Below, in pieces: positions 56,618-64,000 of a stretch of DNA of 64,000 nucleotides. The stretch's first letter is position 1. The number at the start of each line of letters is the position of its first letter. The DNA is from CAVYHJ01 sp963768165 [NCBI: uncultured bacterium] (GTDB taxonomy: Bacteria > UBP4 > UBA4092), in assembly GCA_963768165.1 (NCBI GenBank), contig CAVYHJ010000002.1, positions 868,001 through 932,000 of the forward strand, written 5' to 3'. The position numbers and the translations under genes were made by a program. A model generated the notes under the pieces. It was not told the origin of the DNA, ran no database searches, and worked only from the letters and a program-made list of their open reading frames with translations.

Positions 56618-57362
56618 TCTGGGAAAGCTTTTACAAGAGAAGAATTCTGGTTTTCTACCTAAGAATATATCAACTCTTTTTAATAATCTTGGATATTATG
56701 GTATACTTCCCCATCATTCAAGTCTCTATGGGAAAATGAGAAAACATGACCGAAATCAATATTGGTTTGTTTGAGCTTCAAGTAACAGCCCAAACCAATT
56801 TATTTCTTCCACCCTTCAAGGGGTCAACCCTTCGTGGTGGATTCGGTCATGTGTTTAAATCTCTTGTTTGTTCTTGTCCGGAAAAATGTCACGAGTCCTG
56901 TTTTCTTAAAGAAAAATGTCCCTATGGTTATATCTTTGAAACTCCGGTTCCCGTGGACAGTCAAAGAATGCGGAAATATCCTTATGCTCCCCATCCTTTT
57001 GTCATTGAACCGACCCTTGATAAAAAAAGAAATTATTCCATCAATGATGAATTATCTTTTCGATTAATGCTTATTGGGAAATCTATCGGGTATCTCCCTT
57101 ATTTCATTTATACCTTTGAAGAATTGGGTAAAATCGGTATTGGCAAAGAGAAAGGGAAATATCAATTAATGACTGTCAACAATATCACCCAATCCAACCA
57201 AGTCATTCCCATCTATACTGGTACCGACCGAATTGTCCGGAATACCTATCAGCCGATACTCTTCTCATTACCCGCCTATGAACCTGTAGAGGCATCTTTG
57301 CCAACACATAATTCAAAAATTACCCTCTATTTCCTCACACCTGCACGATTAAAATTTGAAGG

Positions 57363-58369
57363 TGTTTTAGGTACGAACATTTGGCGGTTTAGGTTTTTGG
57401 TATTGTGCCATGAACTCATTGGGTGATTTGCCCAGTAAGCCGCAATGTTCCAGATGATTGTATTCTATATTCCAGCGTTTCAATTTATTTTGCAAGTCTT
57501 GGAAGTTCTGGAAGGTGTTTTGGTCATAAAATTTCTCCTGGTCTTCCCGGTGACTTCGTTCGACGGTTCCATTTTGCGCGGGCTTTCCCGGATCAATAAG
57601 ATAATGCACTATATTTCTTTCTTGGCAAAAGACATCCAGCGGGTGAAGGGTTTTCAGGGTTCGATCACGGCGTTTGTTTACGCCGGTGTAGTAGTTGGTG
57701 AAGATCACCCCGTTGTCAGTTTTAATCGCTTGTATTCTATGAGGGAAACGATCCAGGACCTCTTTTAAAAACCGGAGAGAGTGGAAACTGGATTGTTCGT
57801 CATAGACCGCCAAATGTCTCCAGCGGGACGCCAGATCAATGGCGGTATACTGATAATAGCGTTGTCCCGCTACCTTTCCGGGAACATACTTCACATCGAT
57901 CTCTAGAAGTTCACCGACCGATCGTGGTGCTTTCAAATACTTGTATTTCATTTTCTTCACCCGATATTTCCTCACCAACCCTTCTTTCTTCAAGATCTTC
58001 CCGATAGTCCGTGCATGAATCCTCACTCCTTCTTTGGCCAAGTGCCAATGGATCTTTAGAGCGCACTTTTTCGTTTTCTTCCGGATTTCCAGAATTCTCT
58101 CTTTCACTCGGAGAGTGGTTTCTTTTGTACAAGTTTTGGGTCGGGTGGATTGCGGCTCCAAAGCCTTCTCTCCTCCTTTCCGATACGCCGCCGCCCATCG
58201 CTCCAAACTTCGTTGGCTGTGTGGACAAATCTTACACACCTCCTTTAACCGTATCTCTTTCTTTATTATAGGTAATACCCAGCGTAATCGTTCCTCTTGA
58301 ATCGTCGTTGCCATACGTATAGACATCTCCTCATTCTAAAAAACCCGCCATATGTCTGTACACATTACC
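57363..58369 (-). mobile_element. IS481-like insertion sequence inside cas6
   Basis: About 1007 bp flanked by AAGG at 57359-57362 and 58370-58373. Imperfect terminal inverted repeats: left GGTACGAACATTTGGCGG (57371-57388), right complement TGTACAGACATATGGCGG, 14 of 18 matching, set a few bases inside the duplication. One transposase gene on the minus strand. The exact restoration of cas6 supports these boundaries. Confidence 0.75.
57367..58314 (-). CDS. IS481/IS3-like DDE transposase (rve integrase core)
   Basis: ~315 residues. N-terminal HTH (RLKEVCKICPHSQRSLERW, AYRKGGEKALE) and a second HTH (KEGVRIHARTIGKILKKEGL), then the rve core: LLEIDVKYVPGK (first Asp), AIKTDNGVIFTN (second Asp) and GTVERSHREDQEKFY (Glu). 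All catalytic residues present. ATG 58314 is chosen because GAGGAG lies 12 bp upstream; it directly abuts the in-frame ATG at 58326. The stop codon lies 4 bp inside the IS end. Intact and possibly active. Confidence 0.87.
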   Translation of the reverse strand: MATTIQEERLRWVLPIIKKEIRLKEVCKICPHSQRSLERWAAAYRKGGEKALEPQSTRPKTCTKETTLRVKERILEIRKKTKKCALKIHWHLAKEGVRIHARTIGKILKKEGLVRKYRVKKMKYKYLKAPRSVGELLEIDVKYVPGKVAGQRYYQYTAIDLASRWRHLAVYDEQSSFHSLRFLKEVLDRFPHRIQAIKTDNGVIFTNYYTGVNKRRDRTLKTLHPLDVFCQERNIVHYLIDPGKPAQNGTVERSHREDQEKFYDQNTFQNFQDLQNKLKRWNIEYNHLEHCGLLGKSPNEFMAQYQKPKPPNVRT

Positions 58370-58747
58370 AAGGACAATTGACATCGGATATGGAATTTCA
58401 TATTATTATGCGTAATCTCATACGAAGAATTAGTTCGGTTCTATATTTTCACTGTGGGATTGATTTGGGACAACAAATGGATTTTAAACAATTCATCGAA
58501 CAAGCCAAAGAAGTAAAAGCGGTCGATAAACAACTCCGATGGTATGATTGGGAACGATATTCCGCTAAACAGGATACCAAAATGAAGCTCGGTGGGATTA
58601 TCGGCCAAATCACTTTTGAAGGACATCTCGAACCTTTCCTTCCCTTTCTCAAACTCGGTGAATATATCCATATAGGCAAAAATACTTCTTTCGGGCTTGG
58701 ACAATATCGAATGGTGGGGGAGAAATAGATTTTAAAAGGATTAATCA

Positions 58748-60553
58748 ATGCCAAGAGAACTTCAACCAGAATTACATGATATCTTTAAAATAACTGAAGA
58801 CGGGCATGTTGGAAAAATGTTTGATAGTTCAATAGGAAGGAATGTTTATAGACCTTCTGAATGTGACTATACTTCTCAATTACCAGATAATCCAACGAGA
58901 GATGGTATATTAAAGCACCATTGCAGTGAAAATTTTGAGTTATACCCTAATTCTAACGATACATTGATTCTTTGCATTGCAGATGACTTAGCTGCTGCAT
59001 CATCAAGATCAGAAACGAGGCTACAGGGGAAAAGACCATCTCCAAGATATGAAGTTTATAAATTATGGAATCCTTTAAAGTCGGTGAAAGAGGCGAAACT
59101 GGAAGGGAAATCTGGAATTAATGAAGTATTATCATATTTGAAAACAGACCCCTCAGGTCAAGATTTTCTAAAACAATATCAGCAAATGTTGACATTGCGA
59201 AGTGAGGATGCTAATGCCGAGCGTTCTATAACAACCCTATATACTCATTTAAAGTTATCCGGCCAGTTTTATCGTATTTTGAAAGACGTTACAAAGTTTC
59301 CTATTTTAGAAAAAGACTTAAATCTAAAGAGCAAAAAGGAAATTCGCTTAATAATCAATCGGTACGAACAACATTCATGGAAGATAACCACAGTAAGATG
59401 TAAACTTCATATATCCCAAAATCCTATTCGCGCTAAAGATCTTAATATTTATCATATGTTGAATGAATATATTGAAAAGATTTATGAATCTTTTTCAGAT
59501 AATATACTTTTATATACATCCAACGAATTATTACTTGTGGTTTCTGATGTTGAGGTTTTTAAAGAAAAATTAAAAGAATTAGCATTATCTAATTTTTGGT
59601 TTGAGATATATTGGTCATCCAATGAGCTTAATAAATTACAATTGTCGCCGAAAGCGAATAGTGAGCATTTTTATATAATGGAACTTCTTGAATATCTTAC
59701 GCCGCCACTTTGTGAAATCTGCCAGATGTCCCAAGGGATAGCCCGAAAATCAGAAGAAGATAATCCAATTGAGTATCTATGTGATTATTGCTTCAAAATA
59801 CGTGAGTATGGAACACTTATGGGTAAATTTGCCTATTGGTCTGACAAAGGTTCCACAAGAGCTCTTTGGATTAAATTATCCTTAGATATTGATAAGCTAA
59901 CCTGGGTTCTTAATGATTTATACTTTGATTATTTGAAACAACTTGATGATTCAATAACTCCTGAAAAAGCACAAATCAGATTTTCCGTAATAGCAGAATT
60001 TCAACAGGATTATGATTTATTTATTAAGGAACTTAAAAGACTCCTTTATGAGTCATATCGAGAAAATGATATTCAACCCATATTGAAAGATTTTTATACT
60101 GTTCACATAGAAAGTCCAAAGCAGATTATCAATCTATTAAATATTTTTCATTCTCTAATTATTAAATATTTCCCAATGTTTATAAAAAGTAACGATTCAC
60201 CAATTAAAATTGGTTTAGTTTGTTCTCCTATTAAGTATCCTTTTTTCGAGGTATGGAGAATTTTAGAAGAACCTAAAGCGGATATTCATGTCGGTTTAAT
60301 TGGACAAGGTGAACTTCGAGTTCAAATGAATCAACTTCAAAAACTATTGGAAGCCGCCAACGGACAATATCGCAAGAGTTCCTTGCATAAGTTGGCTGAA
60401 GTGGCTAGAATCTCAGAAAGCCTCGCGAAACTGGCTTTTGGTGATTCATCGGAAAGAAATGATTTCCAAACCTATGAAGCTTTGAAAAAAACATTGCCTT
60501 TAGGGTTGGGATTCCGCGATATGTTAACTTTTGCGAAAATCATTGGTGATTAA
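58748..60553 (+). CDS. cas10: Cas10-like large subunit of a type III CRISPR effector, HD present, cyclase motif absent
   Basis: 601 residues. N-terminal HD-type motifs: HDIFK (H10-D11), HH (57-58) and IADDLAA (D79/D80), arranged as in Cas10 HD nucleases. A first palm-like region includes LLYTSNELLLVVSDVEVF (~255-275). Zinc ribbon C322/C325 and C345/C348 (CEICQ, CDYCF) as in Cas10 linkers. The second palm starts ALWIKLSLDIDKLTW, but where Cas10 has GGDD the sequence reads HIES (FYTVHIESPKQIINLL), then IKIGLVCSPIKYPFFEVW and a helical C-terminal domain. Cyclic oligoadenylate synthesis is therefore unlikely; DNA cleavage by HD remains possible. ATG follows AAAGGA. Confidence 0.75.
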   Translation: MPRELQPELHDIFKITEDGHVGKMFDSSIGRNVYRPSECDYTSQLPDNPTRDGILKHHCSENFELYPNSNDTLILCIADDLAAASSRSETRLQGKRPSPRYEVYKLWNPLKSVKEAKLEGKSGINEVLSYLKTDPSGQDFLKQYQQMLTLRSEDANAERSITTLYTHLKLSGQFYRILKDVTKFPILEKDLNLKSKKEIRLIINRYEQHSWKITTVRCKLHISQNPIRAKDLNIYHMLNEYIEKIYESFSDNILLYTSNELLLVVSDVEVFKEKLKELALSNFWFEIYWSSNELNKLQLSPKANSEHFYIMELLEYLTPPLCEICQMSQGIARKSEEDNPIEYLCDYCFKIREYGTLMGKFAYWSDKGSTRALWIKLSLDIDKLTWVLNDLYFDYLKQLDDSITPEKAQIRFSVIAEFQQDYDLFIKELKRLLYESYRENDIQPILKDFYTVHIESPKQIINLLNIFHSLIIKYFPMFIKSNDSPIKIGLVCSPIKYPFFEVWRILEEPKADIHVGLIGQGELRVQMNQLQKLLEAANGQYRKSSLHKLAEVARISESLAKLAFGDSSERNDFQTYEALKKTLPLGLGFRDMLTFAKIIGD

Positions 60554-60556
60554 ATA

Positions 60557-61153
60557 ATGCGTTTTCTGGAATATATATTAACGGCAGACACTCTTTGTTT
60601 GGGAGAACGGATCAAAGGGGGGATTTTTCGTCCTTGTGTCCGTACAATCCCTTATAGCCAAATAAGCGGTGCATTACGACAATACTTTGGAAATCAAGAT
60701 ATTCATGCAACCGGATACCTTGACGAAGATAGAGAACATAATCAATTCGACTATTTGATATATTCACCCCGTGACCGTATTTTAGGCATAAGCAAGGTTC
60801 CTTTACAAATTGAATATTTAACTAACGTCTTGGGAAAAGTGTTTGTCTTAGAAAATGATTTTACCATCCAATTACCGAAAGAATTTACTATTAGCATGGG
60901 TGCATTTCGATCCAAAGGATTGGGAAGATGTCGATTAATCCAACAAAGTATTCTGGAAGATAAATCTGTGAAACCGGGGAAACTTAATGTGCGAATTCCT
61001 ATAGAAACTCAAGATATATTTGCAATAAGAAAAATACTACGTCCGGTGTATGGTTATCTGTTCAAACCAACAACACCTGATACAGGTGTATATGTATTAT
61101 CATTATTTGAAGGTTCGGAAATTGTGGGACCGGATTTCCTATTACAAAAATAA
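60557..61153 (+). CDS. Cas5-like RAMP (Csm4/Csx10-type)
   Basis: 198 residues starting 3 bp after cas10. RAMP fold: N-terminal strand FLEYILTADTLCLGERIKGG, then RTIPYSQISGALRQYFG, and a Gly-rich loop near the middle/end (MGAFRSKGLGRCRLI). In type III complexes Cas5 caps the crRNA 5' handle and binds Cas10. Shorter than typical Csm4 (~300). Assignment by fold motifs and position. Confidence 0.7.
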   Translation: MRFLEYILTADTLCLGERIKGGIFRPCVRTIPYSQISGALRQYFGNQDIHATGYLDEDREHNQFDYLIYSPRDRILGISKVPLQIEYLTNVLGKVFVLENDFTIQLPKEFTISMGAFRSKGLGRCRLIQQSILEDKSVKPGKLNVRIPIETQDIFAIRKILRPVYGYLFKPTTPDTGVYVLSLFEGSEIVGPDFLLQK

Positions 61154-61162
61154 GGAGGGAAC

Positions 61163-61453
61163 ATGGATAATATCCAAAAATTACTGGAAGAATTAAAACA
61201 AGATAATACAATTGCTAATATGAAATATTCTGGCTTAATTAATGATGTTGGAGATATTTTTGAAAGACATGGAGCCGGGACAACTAGGATTTTTCTTTTG
61301 GAAAAAGAGGGTCGTGGTGAGAGACAAGCCACAATTTTATTGAAGGTTCTCTTAAAGTTAGAAAAATATCCTGAAATTATGAGTAATCGTTCCATTGGAA
61401 GATTTATATTTAAAACTCTCAATTCAATAAAAAATTATGGAGGTGTAAGATGA
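61163..61453 (+). CDS. Small helical subunit (Cas11/Csm2-like)
   Basis: 96 residues, all helical (QKLLEELKQDNTIANMKYSG, ATILLKVLLKLEKYPEIMSN), after AAGGAGGGA. Size, fold and position between Cas5-like and Cas7-like genes match the small subunit that lines the target strand in type III effectors. Weak sequence signal; the call rests on context. Its stop overlaps the cas7 start (ATGA). Confidence 0.65.
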   Translation: MDNIQKLLEELKQDNTIANMKYSGLINDVGDIFERHGAGTTRIFLLEKEGRGERQATILLKVLLKLEKYPEIMSNRSIGRFIFKTLNSIKNYGGVR

Positions 61454-62202
61454 TTAAAGAAAAAAGAATTAAAGTTATTCTTGAAACTTTAGATGAATTC
61501 CGGGTTGGTGGCATTGCCGATCCTCTTTCAGGTGCGGATAATCCTGTTTCAAAAATTGGTAGCCGTTTAGTAATACCGGGCCCTTCTCTAAAAGGTGCTT
61601 TAAGAAATTCAATAGAGACTTTTTTAATAGATGGTTATTTTGATTTAAAATCACAAAAATGGTCTTTAGAAAAAAAGACATGGCAACCCTGTATTCCGGC
61701 AACTGAATTGTCAACTGATGAAACATCTTTGGTTAGACAGGGAAAATATCGCGGATTCGGCTGTGTTTATGGCAAAAATAATCTACCTATTTGTCCTGCT
61801 TGTTATCTCTTGGGTGCACAAAGTATGAATGGGTTTGTTAGAGTACCATTCCTATCTACAGATGTTCCATTAAGTAAACTTTATTCAGCGCGTATTGATA
61901 GAGCTACAAAAATTGTGGCAAAAAGGTCAAACCGTCCCTATGAGTTAGTTCCCAAAGGAACCAAATTTGAAGGGGAAATGACAGTGCTTTTGGAAGATAC
62001 CGTCTTAAATTGGGTTCTTGGGAAATCCCGCCCTTTGGCAGAAACAGCTACTAGCGATGCCTGGTTAAATGGTTTAACAATTACTCAACCTGAATTTATT
62101 AAAACCTATATTTTAGACCGTTTAATAAGCATAAATCGGTTGGGTGGATATAAATCTAAAGGGTTTGGCACAGTGAAAATAAGTGTGCAGGAAATATCCT
62201 GA
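61450..62202 (+). CDS. Cas7-like backbone RAMP (Csm3-type) with backbone Asp retained
   Basis: 250 residues. N-terminal strand KVILETLDEFRVGG and GADNPV with D30 at the position of the Csm3 RNA-cleaving Asp, then IPGPSLKGALRNSIE (the RAMP LKGxxR helix), a Cys pair CPACYLLGA, a second core DRATKIVAKRSNRPYELVPK, and a terminal Gly-rich loop GGYKSKGFGTVKI. It is the only Cas7 in the locus, so the whole backbone would be built from it. Retained D30 suggests target-RNA cleavage at regular intervals. The CRISPR leader follows. Confidence 0.82.
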   Translation: MIKEKRIKVILETLDEFRVGGIADPLSGADNPVSKIGSRLVIPGPSLKGALRNSIETFLIDGYFDLKSQKWSLEKKTWQPCIPATELSTDETSLVRQGKYRGFGCVYGKNNLPICPACYLLGAQSMNGFVRVPFLSTDVPLSKLYSARIDRATKIVAKRSNRPYELVPKGTKFEGEMTVLLEDTVLNWVLGKSRPLAETATSDAWLNGLTITQPEFIKTYILDRLISINRLGGYKSKGFGTVKISVQEIS

Positions 62203-62311
62203 CTTCATTTTTTCGCAAACCTACCCCCTTTTTATGCAGAAAACAGGTTTGCGAAATATTGGACTTTTCCACGAAACATAACTCTAATAAAATCAAAGGA
62301 AGTGATTTAGT
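62203..62311 (+). promoter_or_regulatory. CRISPR leader with 12-bp-stem hairpin
   Basis: 109 bp, AT-rich, between cas7 and the first repeat. TTTCGCAAACCT (62211-62222) pairs with AGGTTTGCGAAA (62245-62256), a 12-bp stem with a 22-nt loop just after the cas7 stop, a possible terminator for the cas operon, followed by ~55 bp of A/T-rich DNA that would hold the array promoter. Array decay at the far end supports the leader being on this side. Confidence 0.6.
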
Positions 62312-63360
62312 GTTACAGACGAAGACCTTATGAACAAGGGATTGAAACTCCTTGGTCTACCACGCTTTACTTCCTGTAAGTAGTTACAGACGAAGACCTT
62401 ATGAACAAGGGATTGAAACTCAATTAGGAATTTCTTGGTTAATGGATTATATTCAGTTACAGACGAAGACCTTATGAACAAGGGATTGAAACCTTCATAG
62501 GTAAATTCTGCTGGTTCACTTCCAATAAGTTACAGACGAAGACCTTATGAACAAGGGATTGAAACGACACGGTGGGGAAGCGTGGATAAAATCATAATCA
62601 GTTACAGACGAAGACCTTATGAACAAGGGATTGAAACATTGGGATTAAATAAGAACTGGTGGATAGAGTGGAAGTTACAGACGAAGACCTTATGAACAAG
62701 GGATTGAAACAAGTGTATCCTAGCAGACTATCGCATACGGTTGAGGTTACAGACGAAGACCTTATGAACAAGGGATTGAAACACAAAAATCCAGCCACCA
62801 TAAATCCGATTTTCTTATGTTACAGACGAAGACCTTATGAACAAGGGATTGAAACACCTATCATTTAATTTTTCCAACGTATCATTCTGTGTTACAGACG
62901 AAGACCTTATGAACAAGGGATTGAAACCATTTTGCAATTCACAATTACTCTATACATTTTATGTTACAGACGAAGACCTTATGAACAAGGGATTGAAACT
63001 CGAAATAATGATGTCGTTGTTCTTCAAAAGAGTCGTTACAGACGAAGACCTTATGAACAAGGGATTGAAACTCATATATTTTTTCATTTTATCTCTCCGG
63101 GTTTAAGTTACAGACGAAGACCTTATGAACAAGGGATTGAAACATTAATATGACTAATGCTCCGAAAATAATTAACCGTTACAGAACAAGACCTTATGAA
63201 CAAGGGATTGAAACGCCAGCGGCACTTACCAAAATCGAAACATTTTTCGTTACAGAACGAGACCTTATGAACAAGGGATTGAAACAGCTCGCCAATCGCA
63301 TCGGATACCGCCGTTTTTAAATCGTTACAGAACGAGACCTTATGAACAAGGGATTGAAAC
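62312..63360 (+). CRISPR. CRISPR array, 15 repeats of 37 bp, 14 spacers
   Basis: Repeat begins GTTACAGACGAAGACC and ends GAACAAGGGATTGAAAC; the ATTGAAAC end is the usual 5' handle of type I/III crRNAs, so transcription is left to right with the cas genes. Repeats start at 62312, 62383, 62456, 62529, 62601, 62674, 62746, 62819, 62891, 62963, 63035, 63107, 63178, 63249 and 63324. Repeats 13-15 differ at positions 8-11 (GAACAAG/GAACGAG), marking the old, leader-distal end. Spacers are 34-38 bp and all different; none matches elsewhere in this window by eye. Confidence 0.97.
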
Positions 63361-63750
63361 TCAATCGGATGTTATCCAAAATCAGGGCTGAGGTAGGGGT
63401 AACACTGGATTCCCGCTCGGAGTCGGGAATGACAACCCCAGACGACTCACTGAGTCGCCCCTACACAAACATTTCCCTCTCCCATTGGGAGAGGGCTAGG
63501 GTGAGGGTAACAGGGTAATAAGGTGGAATTGTAACCCTAAACTCTAAACCCCAAACCCGAAACTGACTCGTAGAGTCATTCTGAGTCTGCGAAGAATCCC
63601 ACCAAATTGGCAAAAAATACCCATCTCATATATAATCTTATAATCCTTTTTGAGAGGTAACGAGTATATATAATTAATAACCTTACATATTATTAATATT
63701 TTTAACCACTATGTTACATTTATTTCAACCAGACGAGGAGGTGACTATGA
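63361..63750. other. Intergenic region with several short palindromes
   Basis: 390 bp between the array and the yacL-like gene. It contains ATTCCCG..CGGGAAT (~63409-63430), GACTC..GAGTC (63445-63457), a 21-bp stem CCCTCTCCCA / TGGGAGAGGG (63475-63495) followed by CTAGGGTGAGGG, and GATTCTTCGC-type sequence in reverse (~63577-63598). These are typical dispersed bacterial repeats, also seen at ~2769, ~33924, ~48743 and ~49545. No gene seen. Confidence 0.55.
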
Positions 63751-64000
63751 ATGCTCTATATCATTCGTGTTATATTCGCAATACTAACCGCCACATTTAC
63801 ATTTTATATTGTTTATCATGGAAACGGTTCTCTGCAGGATGCCACCTTGGGAGGAACTCTCGGATTAATCGGTGCTCTCATTATCATTGCACTGGAATTG
63901 GCACTTCGTAAAGTTAGAATTAAAGCGTTATTTATTGGTGGATTGGGACTTATCGGCGGATTGATCACTGGATTGATTCTGGTAAATACGTTTGATTCTG
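63751..64000 (+). CDS. PIN/TRAM-domain membrane protein, YacL-like (5' part)
   Basis: Frame open to the right edge. From ATG 63751 (GAGGAGGTGAC ends 5 bp before) it encodes a membrane N-terminus: MLYIIRVIFAILTATFTFYI, TLGGTLGLIGALIIIALELA, ALFIGGLGLIGGLITGLILV. Three hydrophobic segments, the second Gly-rich, are the N-terminal layout of YacL-type proteins, which continue into a PIN nuclease-like and a TRAM domain. yacL commonly follows radA/disA, and radA lies 7.6 kb upstream here. PIN and TRAM are outside the window, so the call rests on the N-terminus and context. Confidence 0.6.
   Translation, partial: MLYIIRVIFAILTATFTFYIVYHGNGSLQDATLGGTLGLIGALIIIALELALRKVRIKALFIGGLGLIGGLITGLILVNTFDS

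Larger units (their letters stand above)
56746..58728 (+). pseudogene. cas6: cas6 pre-crRNA endoribonuclease, split by an IS
   Basis: The 5' part (56746-57362) encodes FKGSTLRGGFGHVFKSLVC followed by a Cys cluster (CPEKCHESCFLKEKC) and PYGYIFETPVP, hallmarks of the PF10040-type Cas6. The 3' part (58374-58728) continues with QLTSDMEFHIIMRNLIRRIS and ends with the Gly-rich RAMP loop (GKNTSFGLGQYRM). Removing the IS and one copy of the AAGG duplication joins them in frame as KFEG-QLTSD, giving 323 residues, normal for Cas6. As it stands the protein lacks its C-terminal RNA-binding loop, so cleavage of repeats is probably lost or supplied elsewhere. Confidence 0.85.

Noticed and set aside
56443-56774. 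Plus-strand frames of 94-98 codons before cas6
   Set aside because: They are the same dispersed repeat as at 2788, read on the other strand; no start signals.
56746-62202. Type IV or type I interpretation of the cas genes
   Set aside because: No Cas8, Cas3 or Csf1-type large subunit; the large subunit has Cas10-type HD, zinc ribbon and palm remnants, and Cas7 has the type III backbone Asp.
62293-63153. Several frames of 60-90 codons with recurring YRRRPYEQGIET or VTDEDLMNKGL
   Set aside because: These are translations of the CRISPR repeat, not proteins.
62312-63360. Spacers matching genes in this window (self-targeting)
   Set aside because: By-eye comparison found no match of useful length; a proper search was not possible.
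63711-63911. 66-codon frame at the right edge
   Set aside because: Out of frame with the ATG at 63751 that has the ribosome-binding site and gives membrane helices.

Overview
The window looks like chromosomal DNA from a moderately AT-rich, Gram-negative bacterium, probably a poorly sampled or candidate-phylum lineage. The Gram-negative inference rests on an MlaD/Mce-type protein, an RseP-type site-2 protease and several very large secreted beta-rich proteins. Core genes (nadA, ilvD, proS, rseP, radA) alternate with glycoside-degrading enzymes and with mobile or defence loci. No rRNA or tRNA gene was recognised.

Layout. 1-2.75 kb: the 3' part of a STAND/NB-ARC ATPase with TPR-like repeats, two tandem hairpins and a HigB-HigA toxin-antitoxin pair. 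2.8-3.2 kb: a dispersed intergenic repeat whose inverted partner lies at 56.2-56.6 kb. 3.3-10.6 kb: a giant secreted GH5-like glycosidase, a frameshifted CHC2 zinc-finger gene, an LssY_C membrane protein and an ADP-ribosylglycohydrolase-family enzyme. 10.9-17.4 kb: three tandem orphan RHS core-tip cassettes, each with its own C-terminal tip and followed by a different small gene (lipoprotein, helical protein, membrane protein), which reads as a polymorphic-toxin/immunity array. 17.7-32.5 kb: GH116 glycosidase, an IS5-like element, an SMP-30 family protein, an MFS transporter, a GH5 cellulase and two secreted beta-propeller giants (Kelch-PKD and SBBP) with homologous C-terminal halves. 32.6-45.2 kb: gamma-glutamyltranspeptidase, nadA, a broken ORF6N gene, small unknowns, a methyltransferase, a GH78-like enzyme, an orphan DarT-like ADP-ribosyltransferase, ilvD, an EVE protein and an M2/M3-type peptidase. 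45.4-56.1 kb: a ParB-like protein, a Ycf48-like repeat protein, a C26 amidohydrolase, and rseP-proS-response regulator facing away from mlaD-radA.

56.7-63.4 kb holds a compact CRISPR-Cas locus: cas6 (split by an IS481-like element), a Cas10-like large subunit that keeps HD-nuclease motifs but lacks GGDD, one Cas5-like RAMP, a small Cas11-like subunit, a single Csm3-like Cas7 that keeps the backbone Asp, and a 15-repeat array. There is no cas1/cas2 and no CARF effector. It fits a minimal, non-cyclase type III system closest in composition to subtype III-F as I recall that subtype. The locus sits between radA and a YacL-like PIN/TRAM gene that begins at the right edge; these two are close neighbours in many bacteria.

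Functional themes: secreted and intracellular glycoside breakdown (GH5-like, GH116, GH5, GH78, with MFS and SMP-30 nearby), interbacterial competition (RHS array), and stress or phage-defence functions (STAND, HigBA, DarT-like, CRISPR). All family names come from reading motifs; no database search was run.
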